Origin: a virus
Length of the DNA stretch: 26,730 nt
Direction: 5' to 3' (one strand)
Virus record (IMG/VR): IMGVR_UViG_3300028920_000235
Coordinates: 1-26,730 of that record
Positions 6,906 through 14,018 of the stretch are shown here, piece by piece. Position 1 is the stretch's first letter, and every line of letters starts with the position of its first letter. Below the pieces are notes generated by a model. The model saw only the letters and a list, made by a program, of their open reading frames with translations. It did not search any database and had not been told where the DNA came from. The translations under genes and the position numbers were made by a program.

Positions 6906-7099
6906 TGGAAACAGATAATTTAATTAAAATTGATGAACTGTGTGAAATGCTTGTTGACAAACCATCAAAAGCAACAGTTTACAAATGGACGAGTAATGGA
7001 TTAATCCCTTTCATAAAAAAAGGCCGGACATTGTTTTTTGATAAAGAAATAATCAAATCATGGGATAATAATGGACGTCCTCATTTAACAATTGTGTAA
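6902..7099 (+). CDS. Excisionase/MerR-like HTH DNA-binding protein, 65 aa (copy 2)
   Basis: It is a paralogue of the protein at 3041-3238: both are 65 residues and share DKP...T.Y.W.....IPF.KKG..LFFDK..I..WD.N.RP. The fold is again a short HTH followed by a wing with FFDK. It follows the DnaA-like gene through an ATGATG overlap at 6902, so the two DNA-binding proteins are made together. Possible roles are regulation of the replication genes or origin architecture. Confidence 0.75.
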   Translation: MMETDNLIKIDELCEMLVDKPSKATVYKWTSNGLIPFIKKGRTLFFDKEIIKSWDNNGRPHLTIV

Positions 7100-7100
7100 T

Positions 7101-7184
7101 ATGGTAAATTTATTAACATTTATAATTGCAACATTATTTTATTTGCTTCTAATAGTATATTCATTAAAATATTTAAAAACATGA
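7101..7184 (+). CDS. Tiny membrane peptide, 27 aa
   Basis: ATG 7101 directly follows the HTH gene stop. It encodes a single hydrophobic segment (LLTFIIATLFYLLLIVYS) ending in LKYLKT, a typical single-pass topology with a basic C-terminus. Its stop overlaps ATG 7181 of the next gene. It is too short to be certain, but the start/stop spacing fits the block. Function unknown. Confidence 0.4.
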   Translation: MVNLLTFIIATLFYLLLIVYSLKYLKT

Positions 7185-7357
7185 AACAATTATTATTTGA
7201 TTTTTTTTGGTGGATTACTTATAAAAAAGTAAGAACTAAAGATTGTGATTGTAAAGGTTGCATTTTTGAAAATGGTGATTTTTGTGATAAATATTGGACA
7301 AAATGCGAACCAGAAGGAAAACATTATATTTATGTAGAACGTTTTAATAAAAATTAA
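7181..7357 (+). CDS. Small Cys-rich protein, 58 aa (probable zinc knuckle)
   Basis: ATG 7181 overlaps the preceding stop by 4 bases. Five cysteines lie at residues 22, 24, 27, 35 and 42 in CDCKGC...CDKYWTKC, spacing suited to a single zinc site. The protein at 14008-14181 shares the CxxC ... C[DE]K..YWT pattern, so the two may be related. The N-terminus is aromatic (LLFDFFWWITYKK). No named family recognised. Confidence 0.55.
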   Translation: MKQLLFDFFWWITYKKVRTKDCDCKGCIFENGDFCDKYWTKCEPEGKHYIYVERFNKN

Positions 7358-7361
7358 AAAC

Positions 7362-7757
7362 ATGAAAACAGAATACTATTTATTTTTGATTTTGACAATT
7401 GCATCCATATTGTCACAAATTCCACATGCTTATTATACTTTTAATAGTTTTTCAAAACTGAAAGATCCACTAAAAGTAATTCAATCTGTTGTTTTTTGCA
7501 GTATTTTAAGTGTTGCAATCTTCAGCTTTGTATGGATAGGAAAATTAAAATTAGCACTTTTAGGTGCTTTAATTGAAATAATAATTAATTTATATTATTA
7601 TTCAATGGAATTTTGGTCTGAAGGATATGGTCAAAAGAAATTAAAATTTAAATCCACATTGACTTTTTGGAGAAAAAACTGGATTGCAATCTTTTTTGGA
7701 TTGCTATTGCCGTTATTAATTTATGTATTTGCAGAACAAATGAAAGGACTTGTGTAG
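7362..7757 (+). CDS. Four-helix integral membrane protein, 131 aa
   Basis: There are four hydrophobic segments, near residues 5-25, 41-60, 63-82 and 107-127, with basic loops (KLKDPLK, WRKNW) between some of them. No signal peptidase site and no lysis-type motif is visible. A holin is one possible reading for a phage membrane protein of this size, but it sits among replication genes with no endolysin beside it, so superinfection exclusion or host membrane modification is as likely. The stop is shared with the next start. Confidence 0.6.
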   Translation: MKTEYYLFLILTIASILSQIPHAYYTFNSFSKLKDPLKVIQSVVFCSILSVAIFSFVWIGKLKLALLGALIEIIINLYYYSMEFWSEGYGQKKLKFKSTLTFWRKNWIAIFFGLLLPLLIYVFAEQMKGLV

Positions 7758-8017
7758 TGGATAAAAAAGATGAATATTCAACAAAAATAATGAGCCAATT
7801 ATCCAAAATGTTTCGTGAAGATTCTGATAATTTTATTGATAAAGAAGAATTTAAAGACAGTAATAATTTGACTGAATTTATTCATTGTTTAGCAAATGTA
7901 ATTCCAACAATTATGTATAATAATTTGACAGGAAGCGATTTGAATACTTTAGATTTTAATCATATTGCCAATAAATTATGTTTTCAGTTTAGTGAAAAAC
8001 GCAAAAAAATAGGATAA
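7757..8017 (+). CDS. Hypothetical acidic protein, 86 aa
   Basis: I place the start at GTG 7757, whose first base is the last base of the preceding TAG; ATG 7790 is an alternative giving 75 residues. The product has an acidic middle (FREDSDNFIDKEEFKDS) followed by a helical part (NLTEFIHCLANVIPTIMYN). It lies 2 bases before the annealing-protein gene. No family recognised; the context suggests a recombination accessory factor. Confidence 0.55.
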   Translation: MDKKDEYSTKIMSQLSKMFREDSDNFIDKEEFKDSNNLTEFIHCLANVIPTIMYNNLTGSDLNTLDFNHIANKLCFQFSEKRKKIG

Positions 8018-8019
8018 AA

Positions 8020-8538
8020 ATGGAAAAAGAAACCTTTCAATTTAGCAATAGACAAGAATATATTGAAACACTTGACAGTGTTATGCCTGATAATTATATA
8101 ATGAAAAGAAATCTTGGAGCAGGAAAAACAGCAACATATCTTCCTGTACCTATTCAGGAAGCAATTGCAGATATGATGTTTCAGGAATGGAATATAATTG
8201 ATGAAAAATATGATATTTTAATAAATGAAATTGTTTGTACTGTTAAAATTTCATATGTGCCATCATACCCGGGTGCAAATGAACAATTCTGCACAGGATC
8301 AGCAGCAATTGCAATTCAAATGGATTCAAAATCAACTATCAGTGATTTTCCAAAAAATAAAAAATTAAATGCATTAGAATACAATTTGCCAGGTGTTCGG
8401 AAACGTGCAGAAGGAACAGCCTTGGAAAATATTGGAAATATTTTTGGAAGAAATATTGGAAGAAAACTTGATAAAGATACTAGCCTTGAATCTAATTTTA
8501 AAATCAGAAAATATGGAAACAAAGAAAAAACCAAATAA
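8020..8538 (+). CDS. Probable Rad52-like single-strand annealing protein, 172 aa
   Basis: The core resembles small phage annealing proteins of the Rad52 superfamily. YLPVPIQEAIADMMFQEWNI (40-59) leads into a beta-rich middle, then a helix A130...AL...FGRNIGRKL150, like the Rad52 pattern in which alternating small residues are followed by FGxxxG. Such proteins pair complementary strands after exonuclease resection. The next gene, overlapping by 26 bases, encodes a YqaJ-type exonuclease, and this pairing is the strongest support. The C-terminus is a flexible basic tail. Family assignment is by motif and context, so moderately sure. Confidence 0.7.
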   Translation: MEKETFQFSNRQEYIETLDSVMPDNYIMKRNLGAGKTATYLPVPIQEAIADMMFQEWNIIDEKYDILINEIVCTVKISYVPSYPGANEQFCTGSAAIAIQMDSKSTISDFPKNKKLNALEYNLPGVRKRAEGTALENIGNIFGRNIGRKLDKDTSLESNFKIRKYGNKEKTK

Positions 8539-9334
8539 AGTTTTTGGTGAAACACTGAAAGTCTTTAGTGGTGAATTGCCAAAATTAAATATTAATGCAG
8601 AAACAGAACATCAACTTCAAAGAACAGAAGAATGGTTTGAACAAAGAAGGGGTCGTTTTACCGGGTCCAGGATTAAAGATCTAATGGGTTGCAACAGATC
8701 CACTTCAAAGATGGAATGGGGTCGTGCTGAAAAATTAATTGATTTCAATGAAAAATCAATTAAATACATATATGAAAAAGCAAAAGAAAGGCAAAGGGGA
8801 AAAGTGATCCAAACACCTGTTTCTGTTGCAATGAAATATGGTACAGAAAACGAAGATATAGTTTTTAAAATTCTTCAAAAAGATTTTCCAAACCATGTTT
8901 TTGAAAATGTTAGTTTCATTGCAATTAATGAATATTTGGGTGCAAGTCCGGATGGGAAAGTTACCATAAAACGAAATGAAAAGAAAAAGAAAATTGGACT
9001 TGAAATCAAGTGTTCAACTGGATGGAATGGTGTCTTTGAAAGAATTGAAATTGCTTGTGATCAGTCACACAAAGACTTTTGGCAGCTTCAAACAGAAATG
9101 ATGGCTTTAGAAACAGATGAAATCATGTATGTTGTTGCAGAACCTTCAGAAAGCATTTTTGAACCTAATATAACAGATATTTCATTTGTTTATGTTCATG
9201 CATCACCTGTTCATCAAAAAGCGATTAAGCAACGTGCAGAAATAGGAAATAAAGCAATTGAATTGTTTTTAAAAGGTATGAATATAAATCAAGCTGTCCA
9301 AAAGGCAGCAAGTGAATTTGAAATTAAAGATTAG
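8513..9334 (+). CDS. YqaJ-type phage recombination exonuclease, 273 aa
   Basis: This is a PD-(D/E)xK nuclease of the lambda-exonuclease/YqaJ group. Visible motifs are RTEEWFEQRRGRFTGSRI (37-54), MKYGTENE (107-114, Glu motif), GASPDG (143-148, catalytic Asp), GLEIKC (162-167, E-x-K) and WQLQTEM (190-196). It should resect double-stranded ends to give single strands for the annealing protein just upstream. I chose ATG 8513 over an upstream non-ATG start at 8393 because the domain begins after it and the overlap is then only 26 bases. A complete, well-conserved gene. Confidence 0.92.
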   Translation: METKKKPNKVFGETLKVFSGELPKLNINAETEHQLQRTEEWFEQRRGRFTGSRIKDLMGCNRSTSKMEWGRAEKLIDFNEKSIKYIYEKAKERQRGKVIQTPVSVAMKYGTENEDIVFKILQKDFPNHVFENVSFIAINEYLGASPDGKVTIKRNEKKKKIGLEIKCSTGWNGVFERIEIACDQSHKDFWQLQTEMMALETDEIMYVVAEPSESIFEPNITDISFVYVHASPVHQKAIKQRAEIGNKAIELFLKGMNINQAVQKAASEFEIKD

Positions 9335-9381
9335 CAATTAACTATAATGATATAAAGTAAAAACACTATAAAATAAAAGTT

Positions 9382-9549
9382 ATGGAAGAAAAAGAAAAAA
9401 AAGAATTAAACGAGAAAATGCAAAAGATTTTAAAAGAAAATAATCTTGATTGGCAATCTGTTCATTTATGGATAATGAACAAAGGTTACGTAATAATTGA
9501 CCAAGAAGAATATGACGAACTTGTTGAAGCAGCACAGTATGAAGTTTAA
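9382..9549 (+). CDS. Small hypothetical protein, 55 aa
   Basis: ATG 9382 lies in a 392-base interval between the exonuclease and the SMC-like gene. The N-terminus is highly charged (EEKEKKELNEKMQKILKEN), likely a short coiled coil, followed by a possible small domain (VIIDQEEYDELVEAA). It uses GAG and other G/C-ending codons that neighbours mostly avoid, hinting at a different origin. No family recognised. Confidence 0.5.
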   Translation: MEEKEKKELNEKMQKILKENNLDWQSVHLWIMNKGYVIIDQEEYDELVEAAQYEV

Positions 9550-9561
9550 TACGTTATAGAC

Positions 9562-9714
9562 ATGAATCCAATTATAGAAGAATATGTTCCTTTTGTAGTA
9601 AAAGAAGTTTTGTCGAAAACTGAAACACCAAAGGATGAAAAAGAGTTAATTGAATTTTGTCAAGCTCTTACTGAACAAATAATTAAAAAAATTGAACTAA
9701 CAAGATTAAATTAA
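9562..9714 (+). CDS. Small hypothetical protein, 50 aa
   Basis: ATG 9562 follows the previous stop by 12 bases and the frame ends at TAA 9712-9714. The product is mostly helical and amphipathic (VVKEVLSKTE, ELIEFCQALTEQIIKKIELT). Like its neighbour it uses some codons uncommon in the window (TCG, GAG). No family recognised. Confidence 0.45.
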   Translation: MNPIIEEYVPFVVKEVLSKTETPKDEKELIEFCQALTEQIIKKIELTRLN

Positions 9715-9726
9715 TACTTTATAAAT

Positions 9727-11454
9727 ATGAAAACAAAAGAAGTTAAAATTATAGGGTTGCAGATACTGCAACAAGTTGGAATCCTGAAAGCTTGCAATTT
9801 GACTTTTGATGATAACAACAGATTGATTGTTGTTAAAGGTGGTGTTGGTGATGGGAAAACAACACTTCAGAAATCATTGCAATTAGGAACACAAGGAAGT
9901 AAAACTTTAGTTGATAAAAAACTTTATGGTGACATAAACACTGAAGTTCAACTTTTAGATGGTGAAATAAATATTTGGGTTGGTTGCAAATCAGATAAAC
10001 ATGGTGCATTGACTTATGTTCTTTACACCAAAGATTCTGAAGGTAAAATTGTGAAGGATCCAATTATTGATGGTGTAAAAGCAACACCGGCCAAATATCT
10101 GGAAATGCTTCAAACAGAATTAACTTGGAGAATTAACGAATTAACTTCAGAAAATCCAACGGTTCAAAAAAAGATCCTTTTAAGCTTGTATCAATATGAA
10201 CTACAAAAACAAGGTGTTATTTTTGATATAAAAGATCCTGGATATAAAGAATCTATTCTTGGAAAAATTGAAACTGCTGAAAACAAAAGGAATCAATGGG
10301 ATGCAACCAGAAAACAATTTGGTGGAATTGCAGAAGATTTAAAATTGCAAGGCATATTTCCAGACAGACCAGACACTGTTCCTGATTTTATTGATCTTGA
10401 AAAAATAGAACAAAATATTAAATCAGTCGAAAAAGAAAAAACAACTAAAGAAATTGAAGCAAAAACTGCAAAAGAAAAAGAACTTCAAGAAATTAAAACA
10501 GAAGCTGCTGAATTAACCACTAAATGCATTAGTTATAATGCAAAATTGGAACAGGAATTTTCAAAGATAGTTCAAGGATATAATAATGAAATTGAAAATG
10601 GAAAACAAATTAATGAACTAACTATTGATATTACAACAGAGATAAATAAATTAATTAATCTTGGTGGAATAAGCCAGGAAAATGGATCTTCTTTAATTTC
10701 TGCTTTATCTGACAGCTTAATAATAACTGAAGATCCTGTTAAACCATTAGAGCCTTTATACATTGAAATAAATGAAGAAAACAAAGTTACAAATGTTTCT
10801 GCTTCTGCATATTCAGGTGAAGCACAACAATTGATCCAAAAGATCCTTGATTTAAGACAAAGATATTCAGATGTTGAATCTGAAGAAGTTAAACTGGATC
10901 TGACAAAATTCGATAAAAAGCTTCTGGAATTAGAAGAATCAAAGAATCAAGCAATTGAAAATAATAAAACTGTTAAAGCAGTTGATTCTTTTCATGAGTG
11001 GCGCAATGCAAATGAAGAAGTTATTTCACTGAAAAAGAAATATGTCAAAATGTTAAGTGAAATTAACACTGGTGTTGATGGTTTGAAAATTGTTCCTGAA
11101 GAAAATGATTCTGGAAAATTAGATATTTTCTTAATGTATAATGGCAAATTTGATCCTGCTTATTTTGGCAATGAAGATCTTGAATTTAGAAAGCTTTCTG
11201 CATATTCAGGAACACAAAAGCCTGTTGTTTGCTTATTAATTCAGAATTATTTATTAAGCAAAAAACCAAAAGCAATGCGATACATGTATATTGATAATAT
11301 TCCAATTGACTTGAAAACAAGATTACTTTTATCAGATATGTGTGAAAAGTTAGATTTAAGAATCTTTTTAAACATCACCGGTGATTTTGATAAAAATGCA
11401 ATTGAAAATGGTGAAATATTAATTGAAGGTGGTGAAGTGTTTTTTAATAAATAA
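9727..11454 (+). CDS. SMC/Rad50-like ATPase, 575 aa
   Basis: The ends form an ABC-type ATPase head. Walker A is GGVGDGKTT (38-46); the signature-like LSAYSGTQKP (490-499) is followed by VVCLLIQNYLL; the Walker B strand is YMYIDNIP with Asp523. The middle has two helical, Lys/Glu-rich stretches (about 225-300 and 370-445), much shorter than in true Rad50 or SMC, and no CxxC zinc hook. Asn524 stands where the catalytic Glu usually follows the Walker B Asp, so hydrolysis may be slow or use another residue. No Mre11/SbcD-type nuclease is present. The neighbouring exonuclease and annealing genes suggest a role in DNA end processing or recombination. Confidence 0.8.
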   Translation: MKTKEVKIIGLQILQQVGILKACNLTFDDNNRLIVVKGGVGDGKTTLQKSLQLGTQGSKTLVDKKLYGDINTEVQLLDGEINIWVGCKSDKHGALTYVLYTKDSEGKIVKDPIIDGVKATPAKYLEMLQTELTWRINELTSENPTVQKKILLSLYQYELQKQGVIFDIKDPGYKESILGKIETAENKRNQWDATRKQFGGIAEDLKLQGIFPDRPDTVPDFIDLEKIEQNIKSVEKEKTTKEIEAKTAKEKELQEIKTEAAELTTKCISYNAKLEQEFSKIVQGYNNEIENGKQINELTIDITTEINKLINLGGISQENGSSLISALSDSLIITEDPVKPLEPLYIEINEENKVTNVSASAYSGEAQQLIQKILDLRQRYSDVESEEVKLDLTKFDKKLLELEESKNQAIENNKTVKAVDSFHEWRNANEEVISLKKKYVKMLSEINTGVDGLKIVPEENDSGKLDIFLMYNGKFDPAYFGNEDLEFRKLSAYSGTQKPVVCLLIQNYLLSKKPKAMRYMYIDNIPIDLKTRLLLSDMCEKLDLRIFLNITGDFDKNAIENGEILIEGGEVFFNK

Positions 11455-11460
11455 ATAATT

Positions 11461-11676
11461 ATGGAATTAGAAAAATTTCAAGTGTATAATTTATCAGATC
11501 TTTCTGAAGGTGATAGGTTTTATTTTGCAGGATCCAAATGGAATATATGTGATTTTATAACTACAAACAAAGGAAGATTTGAAAGTGAAAATCAATATTC
11601 CTGGAAAAATAGCAATAATAAAGAATATAAATCATCAAAAAACAGACAAGTTGTTTTTTTAAGACATTCTGAATGA
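11461..11676 (+). CDS. Hypothetical protein, 71 aa
   Basis: It starts 6 bases after the SMC-like gene and its TGA (11674-11676) overlaps the helicase ATG at 11673. The sequence looks like a small beta-rich domain (SEGDRFYFAGSKWNICDFIT) with a polar, Lys/Asn/Ser-rich end. The pattern 'G[DQ]..YF.G....' is also seen in the protein at 14591-14971 (KEGQKIYFLGEDLPFKV), so they may share a small SH3-like fold. Function unknown. Confidence 0.6.
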   Translation: MELEKFQVYNLSDLSEGDRFYFAGSKWNICDFITTNKGRFESENQYSWKNSNNKEYKSSKNRQVVFLRHSE

Positions 11677-13276
11677 TAAGTTTAAGATATTACCAAGAAT
11701 CAGTTATAAAATCAATAAAACAAAAATTCACTGCCAGTTTGATGCATCTTTTAGTTTGTGCGCCAACTGGCAGTGGTTAGGTAAAACAATAATTTTTACT
11801 TTTTTATCAAAATTAGTTGCAGCAAAGAAGAAAAAAATTCTTATTTTAACGGATCGTGCAGAATTACTTCTTCAGGCCGGTGGATCTTTAAAGAAAGTTG
11901 GATTAAATGCATTTTATATTCAGGCAGGATGCAAAAGCGTTTCAAATGCTTTCAATGTTTATATTGCAATGTCACAAACATTAAGAAGAAGAATTGATTC
12001 TGAATATTGGATTAAATTTTTGTTTAATATTGATTTATTTATTGTTGATGAAGCTCATAAACAAGAATTTAATTATCTTTTTGAAAGTGGATTGCTGAAT
12101 GGTAAACATGTAATTGGATTCACTGCAACTTGCAAAAGGTCCGGAAAAATGCGACAATTAGCACTTGATTATGAAGAAATAATTGAAAGCATTTCCATAC
12201 AAGATTTAATTGAACAAGGATATCTTGTCAATGATGATTACTTTGGACCATCATGTCCAAATTTGGATGGTGTTGAAATTGACAGAATGAAAGGTGATTA
12301 TAAAGAAAACCAAATGTTCCAAAGATTTAACAATCCAAAATTATATGCAGGTGTTGTTAAAAATTACAATGAAATTGCACCAAATACAAAAGCTTTAGTT
12401 TTTTGCGTAAATATTGAACACTGCATTAAAACAGCAATTGAATTTAATAGTCATGGAATTAGCGCAAAATTTATTGTAAGTAATGTTTCAAAGCCAAAAT
12501 TACCTTCTGACATTAATGATGCAGGTAAAATGGCCAGATATGAAGAAAGGAAGCGTATCTTTGATTTATATCAACACTATCACAGTTTGCATTCAGGTGA
12601 CAGAGAAAGTGTCTTTAATGGCCATAAAAATGGCAAATTCCAGGTGCTTATAAATGCAGGAATTGCAACAACTGGATATGATGATCCAACAATTGAAACA
12701 ATTATACTAAACAGAGCAACGGCATCAACAACCTTATTGTTGCAAATGTTAGGACGTGGATCAAGGCCATCACCAGGAAAAACCCATTTTAATATTTTGG
12801 ATTTTGGTGGAAATTGTGAAAGATTAGGATATTATTCAGAAAACAGGCTTTGGTCATTATGGCATGAAGCAACAGAAGGTGATGGATTGCCACCAATTAA
12901 AGAATGTGGATATGATTCAGAAGGAACACCTATTTTGACAAATGGAAAGAAAGGTTGCAGAAGATTAATTTTAGCATCTTACAAAATTTGTCCTTTTTGT
13001 GGTTTTAAATATCCGGATAAAAATATTTCTGAAATAGATCTAGCTAGCATCATGTTTGATTCTTCACAAAAAAAAGCTGTCAAAGTAAAAAAGATAAAAG
13101 ACATGTCATTTGAAGAATTGCACGATTATCAGAAAGTAAAAGGACATAAACAAGCATGGTTGTGGCGACAATTATGGTATAAAGGCAGGGAAAAAGCAAT
13201 TGAAGAATTTGGAAACAAATATGGATGGAAAAAAGCAACAAAGATGAAAGCAGTTGCATTTTGTCAGAACTTTTAA
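11673..13276 (+). CDS. DEAH-box superfamily 2 helicase with interrupted P-loop (recoding candidate or lesion)
   Basis: ATG 11673 overlaps the upstream stop as ATGA. The first 35 codons give a helicase N-terminus (LRYYQESVIKSI) and the start of motif I, CAPTGSG. TAG at 11778-11780 then stops the frame. In the -1 frame the protein continues with KT completing the P-loop, then LILTDRAELLLQAGG (Ia), VDEAH (II, 12044-12058), GFTATC (III), LVFCV (IV), NAGIATTGYDDP (V), QMLGRGSRP (VI) and a CPFC half-knuckle. Hopping from GGT 11775-11777 to GGT 11780-11782 gives a 532-residue protein with an exact APTGSGKT. A plain -1 shift would give APTGSGLGKT. All other motifs are intact, so either the product is made by recoding or the lesion is very recent. 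Confidence 0.85.
11729..11782 (+). other. Candidate translational-bypass element (hairpin, GGT takeoff, TAG, GGT landing)
   Basis: The arms CACTGCCAGTT (11729-11739) and AACTGGCAGTG (11765-11775) are perfect 11-bp inverted repeats around a 25-base loop; a U-G pair can extend the stem by one. The 3' arm ends on the first base of GGT 11775-11777, which is followed by TAG 11778-11780. A second GGT (11780-11782) is in the frame of the rest of the helicase. Matched Gly codons with UAG right after the first, next to a hairpin, are features of the T4 gene 60 bypass. The geometry here (5-base step) differs, so the function is only a hypothesis. Confidence 0.45.
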
Positions 13277-13347
13277 TTTATATTCATTCTAAACAAATAT
13301 ATATATATTTTTACATCATTAAATTATTAATTTAAAAAGAAAGAAAA

Positions 13348-13734
13348 ATGTCAACAAAAAGGTATTCAGGAAGCTTGGCTTTGACCAAGATGAAACATGT
13401 GATTATGGATCACAAAAACAAGGATGGACGTGTTATCCGTGGAATTTTTATCCCAGTTGAAGCAAATCACCTTGTTCCAGGGAAAGAAAATGCATATTAT
13501 ATGCCAATTAGTGTAAACACTAATGATGAAGCAGATCAATATGGTCAGAATGGTTTCATTGGTCAACAGGTAGATTCTAAAACTTACAAAGAAGCAGATG
13601 ATGCACAAAAAGAAGAATTTAAAAAATTGCCAATTTTAGGTAACATAAAAGATTTTTCAGGAAATGCAAATGACAATTCTGGATCTGCAAGTGCTGCTGT
13701 GATTAATCCAGAAGAAGATGATCTTCCATTTTAA
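13348..13734 (+). CDS. ssb: Phage single-stranded DNA-binding protein, 128 aa
   Basis: About 100 residues compatible with an OB-fold (GSLALTKMKHVIM, IRGIFIPVEAN, AYYMPISVN) are followed by a flexible Asn/Gly/Ser/Ala linker and the acidic tip EEDDLPF. That tip is the hallmark by which SSBs recruit replication and repair partners. It should coat single strands made by the exonuclease and helicase. A 71-base AT-rich gap with a TATATATATATA run and an A-rich leader (AAAAAGAAAGAAAA) precede it; a separate promoter may lie there but no clear TAnnTTTG box is seen. The next gene overlaps its stop (TAATG). Confidence 0.8.
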   Translation: MSTKRYSGSLALTKMKHVIMDHKNKDGRVIRGIFIPVEANHLVPGKENAYYMPISVNTNDEADQYGQNGFIGQQVDSKTYKEADDAQKEEFKKLPILGNIKDFSGNANDNSGSASAAVINPEEDDLPF

Positions 13735-14018
13735 TGGATAATTCACTAAAAATAAAAAGTCCACCGGAACACAATTTCCAATTAATTGCTGTTCCAGGTG
13801 AACTTTTAACAAAACCACTAAGTAATTATAAATATTTATATGATGAAAAATATAAATATAGAATCATTGAATGGATCCCTTTTGAAAAAGGAATGGCCAT
13901 TTCTTCTTCTGTTAAATTTTTGGCTATTGGACAGGAAATTTCAGATAAAAGAATTTGGAACACATATGACAGAAGTAAAAGAATTGTTTTCTTTATAACT
14001 GAAAGATATGAATTGTGA
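13734..14018 (+). CDS. Hypothetical protein, 94 aa
   Basis: ATG 13734 overlaps the SSB stop by one base. The product is soluble and aromatic-rich (YKYLYDEKYKYRIIEW) with a beta-like end (RIVFFITERYEL). The small Cys-rich gene starts inside its last codons at 14008. No family recognised. Confidence 0.6.
   Translation: MDNSLKIKSPPEHNFQLIAVPGELLTKPLSNYKYLYDEKYKYRIIEWIPFEKGMAISSSVKFLAIGQEISDKRIWNTYDRSKRIVFFITERYEL

Noticed and set aside
7362-7757. The four-helix membrane protein as a holin
   Set aside because: There is no endolysin or spanin beside it and it sits among replication genes; size alone is not enough.
11729-11775. The helicase inverted repeat as a transcription terminator
   Set aside because: No T run follows it and it lies inside a gene whose downstream part is fully conserved.
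11729-11775. The same inverted repeat as an invertible DNA switch
   Set aside because: Inverting the 25-base loop creates an early stop in the helicase frame and does not repair the P-loop; no recombinase gene is visible.
48-11780. Reassigned stop codon as explanation for TAA at 48 and TAG at 11778
   Set aside because: TAA, TAG and TGA all end other genes cleanly in the window (for example TAG at 9332-9334 and 14585-14587), so a changed genetic code is not supported.
13295-13315. TATATATATATA run before the SSB gene as a promoter or repeat element
   Set aside because: No TAnnTTTG box with a suitable -33 element is present; it looks like ordinary AT-rich spacer.
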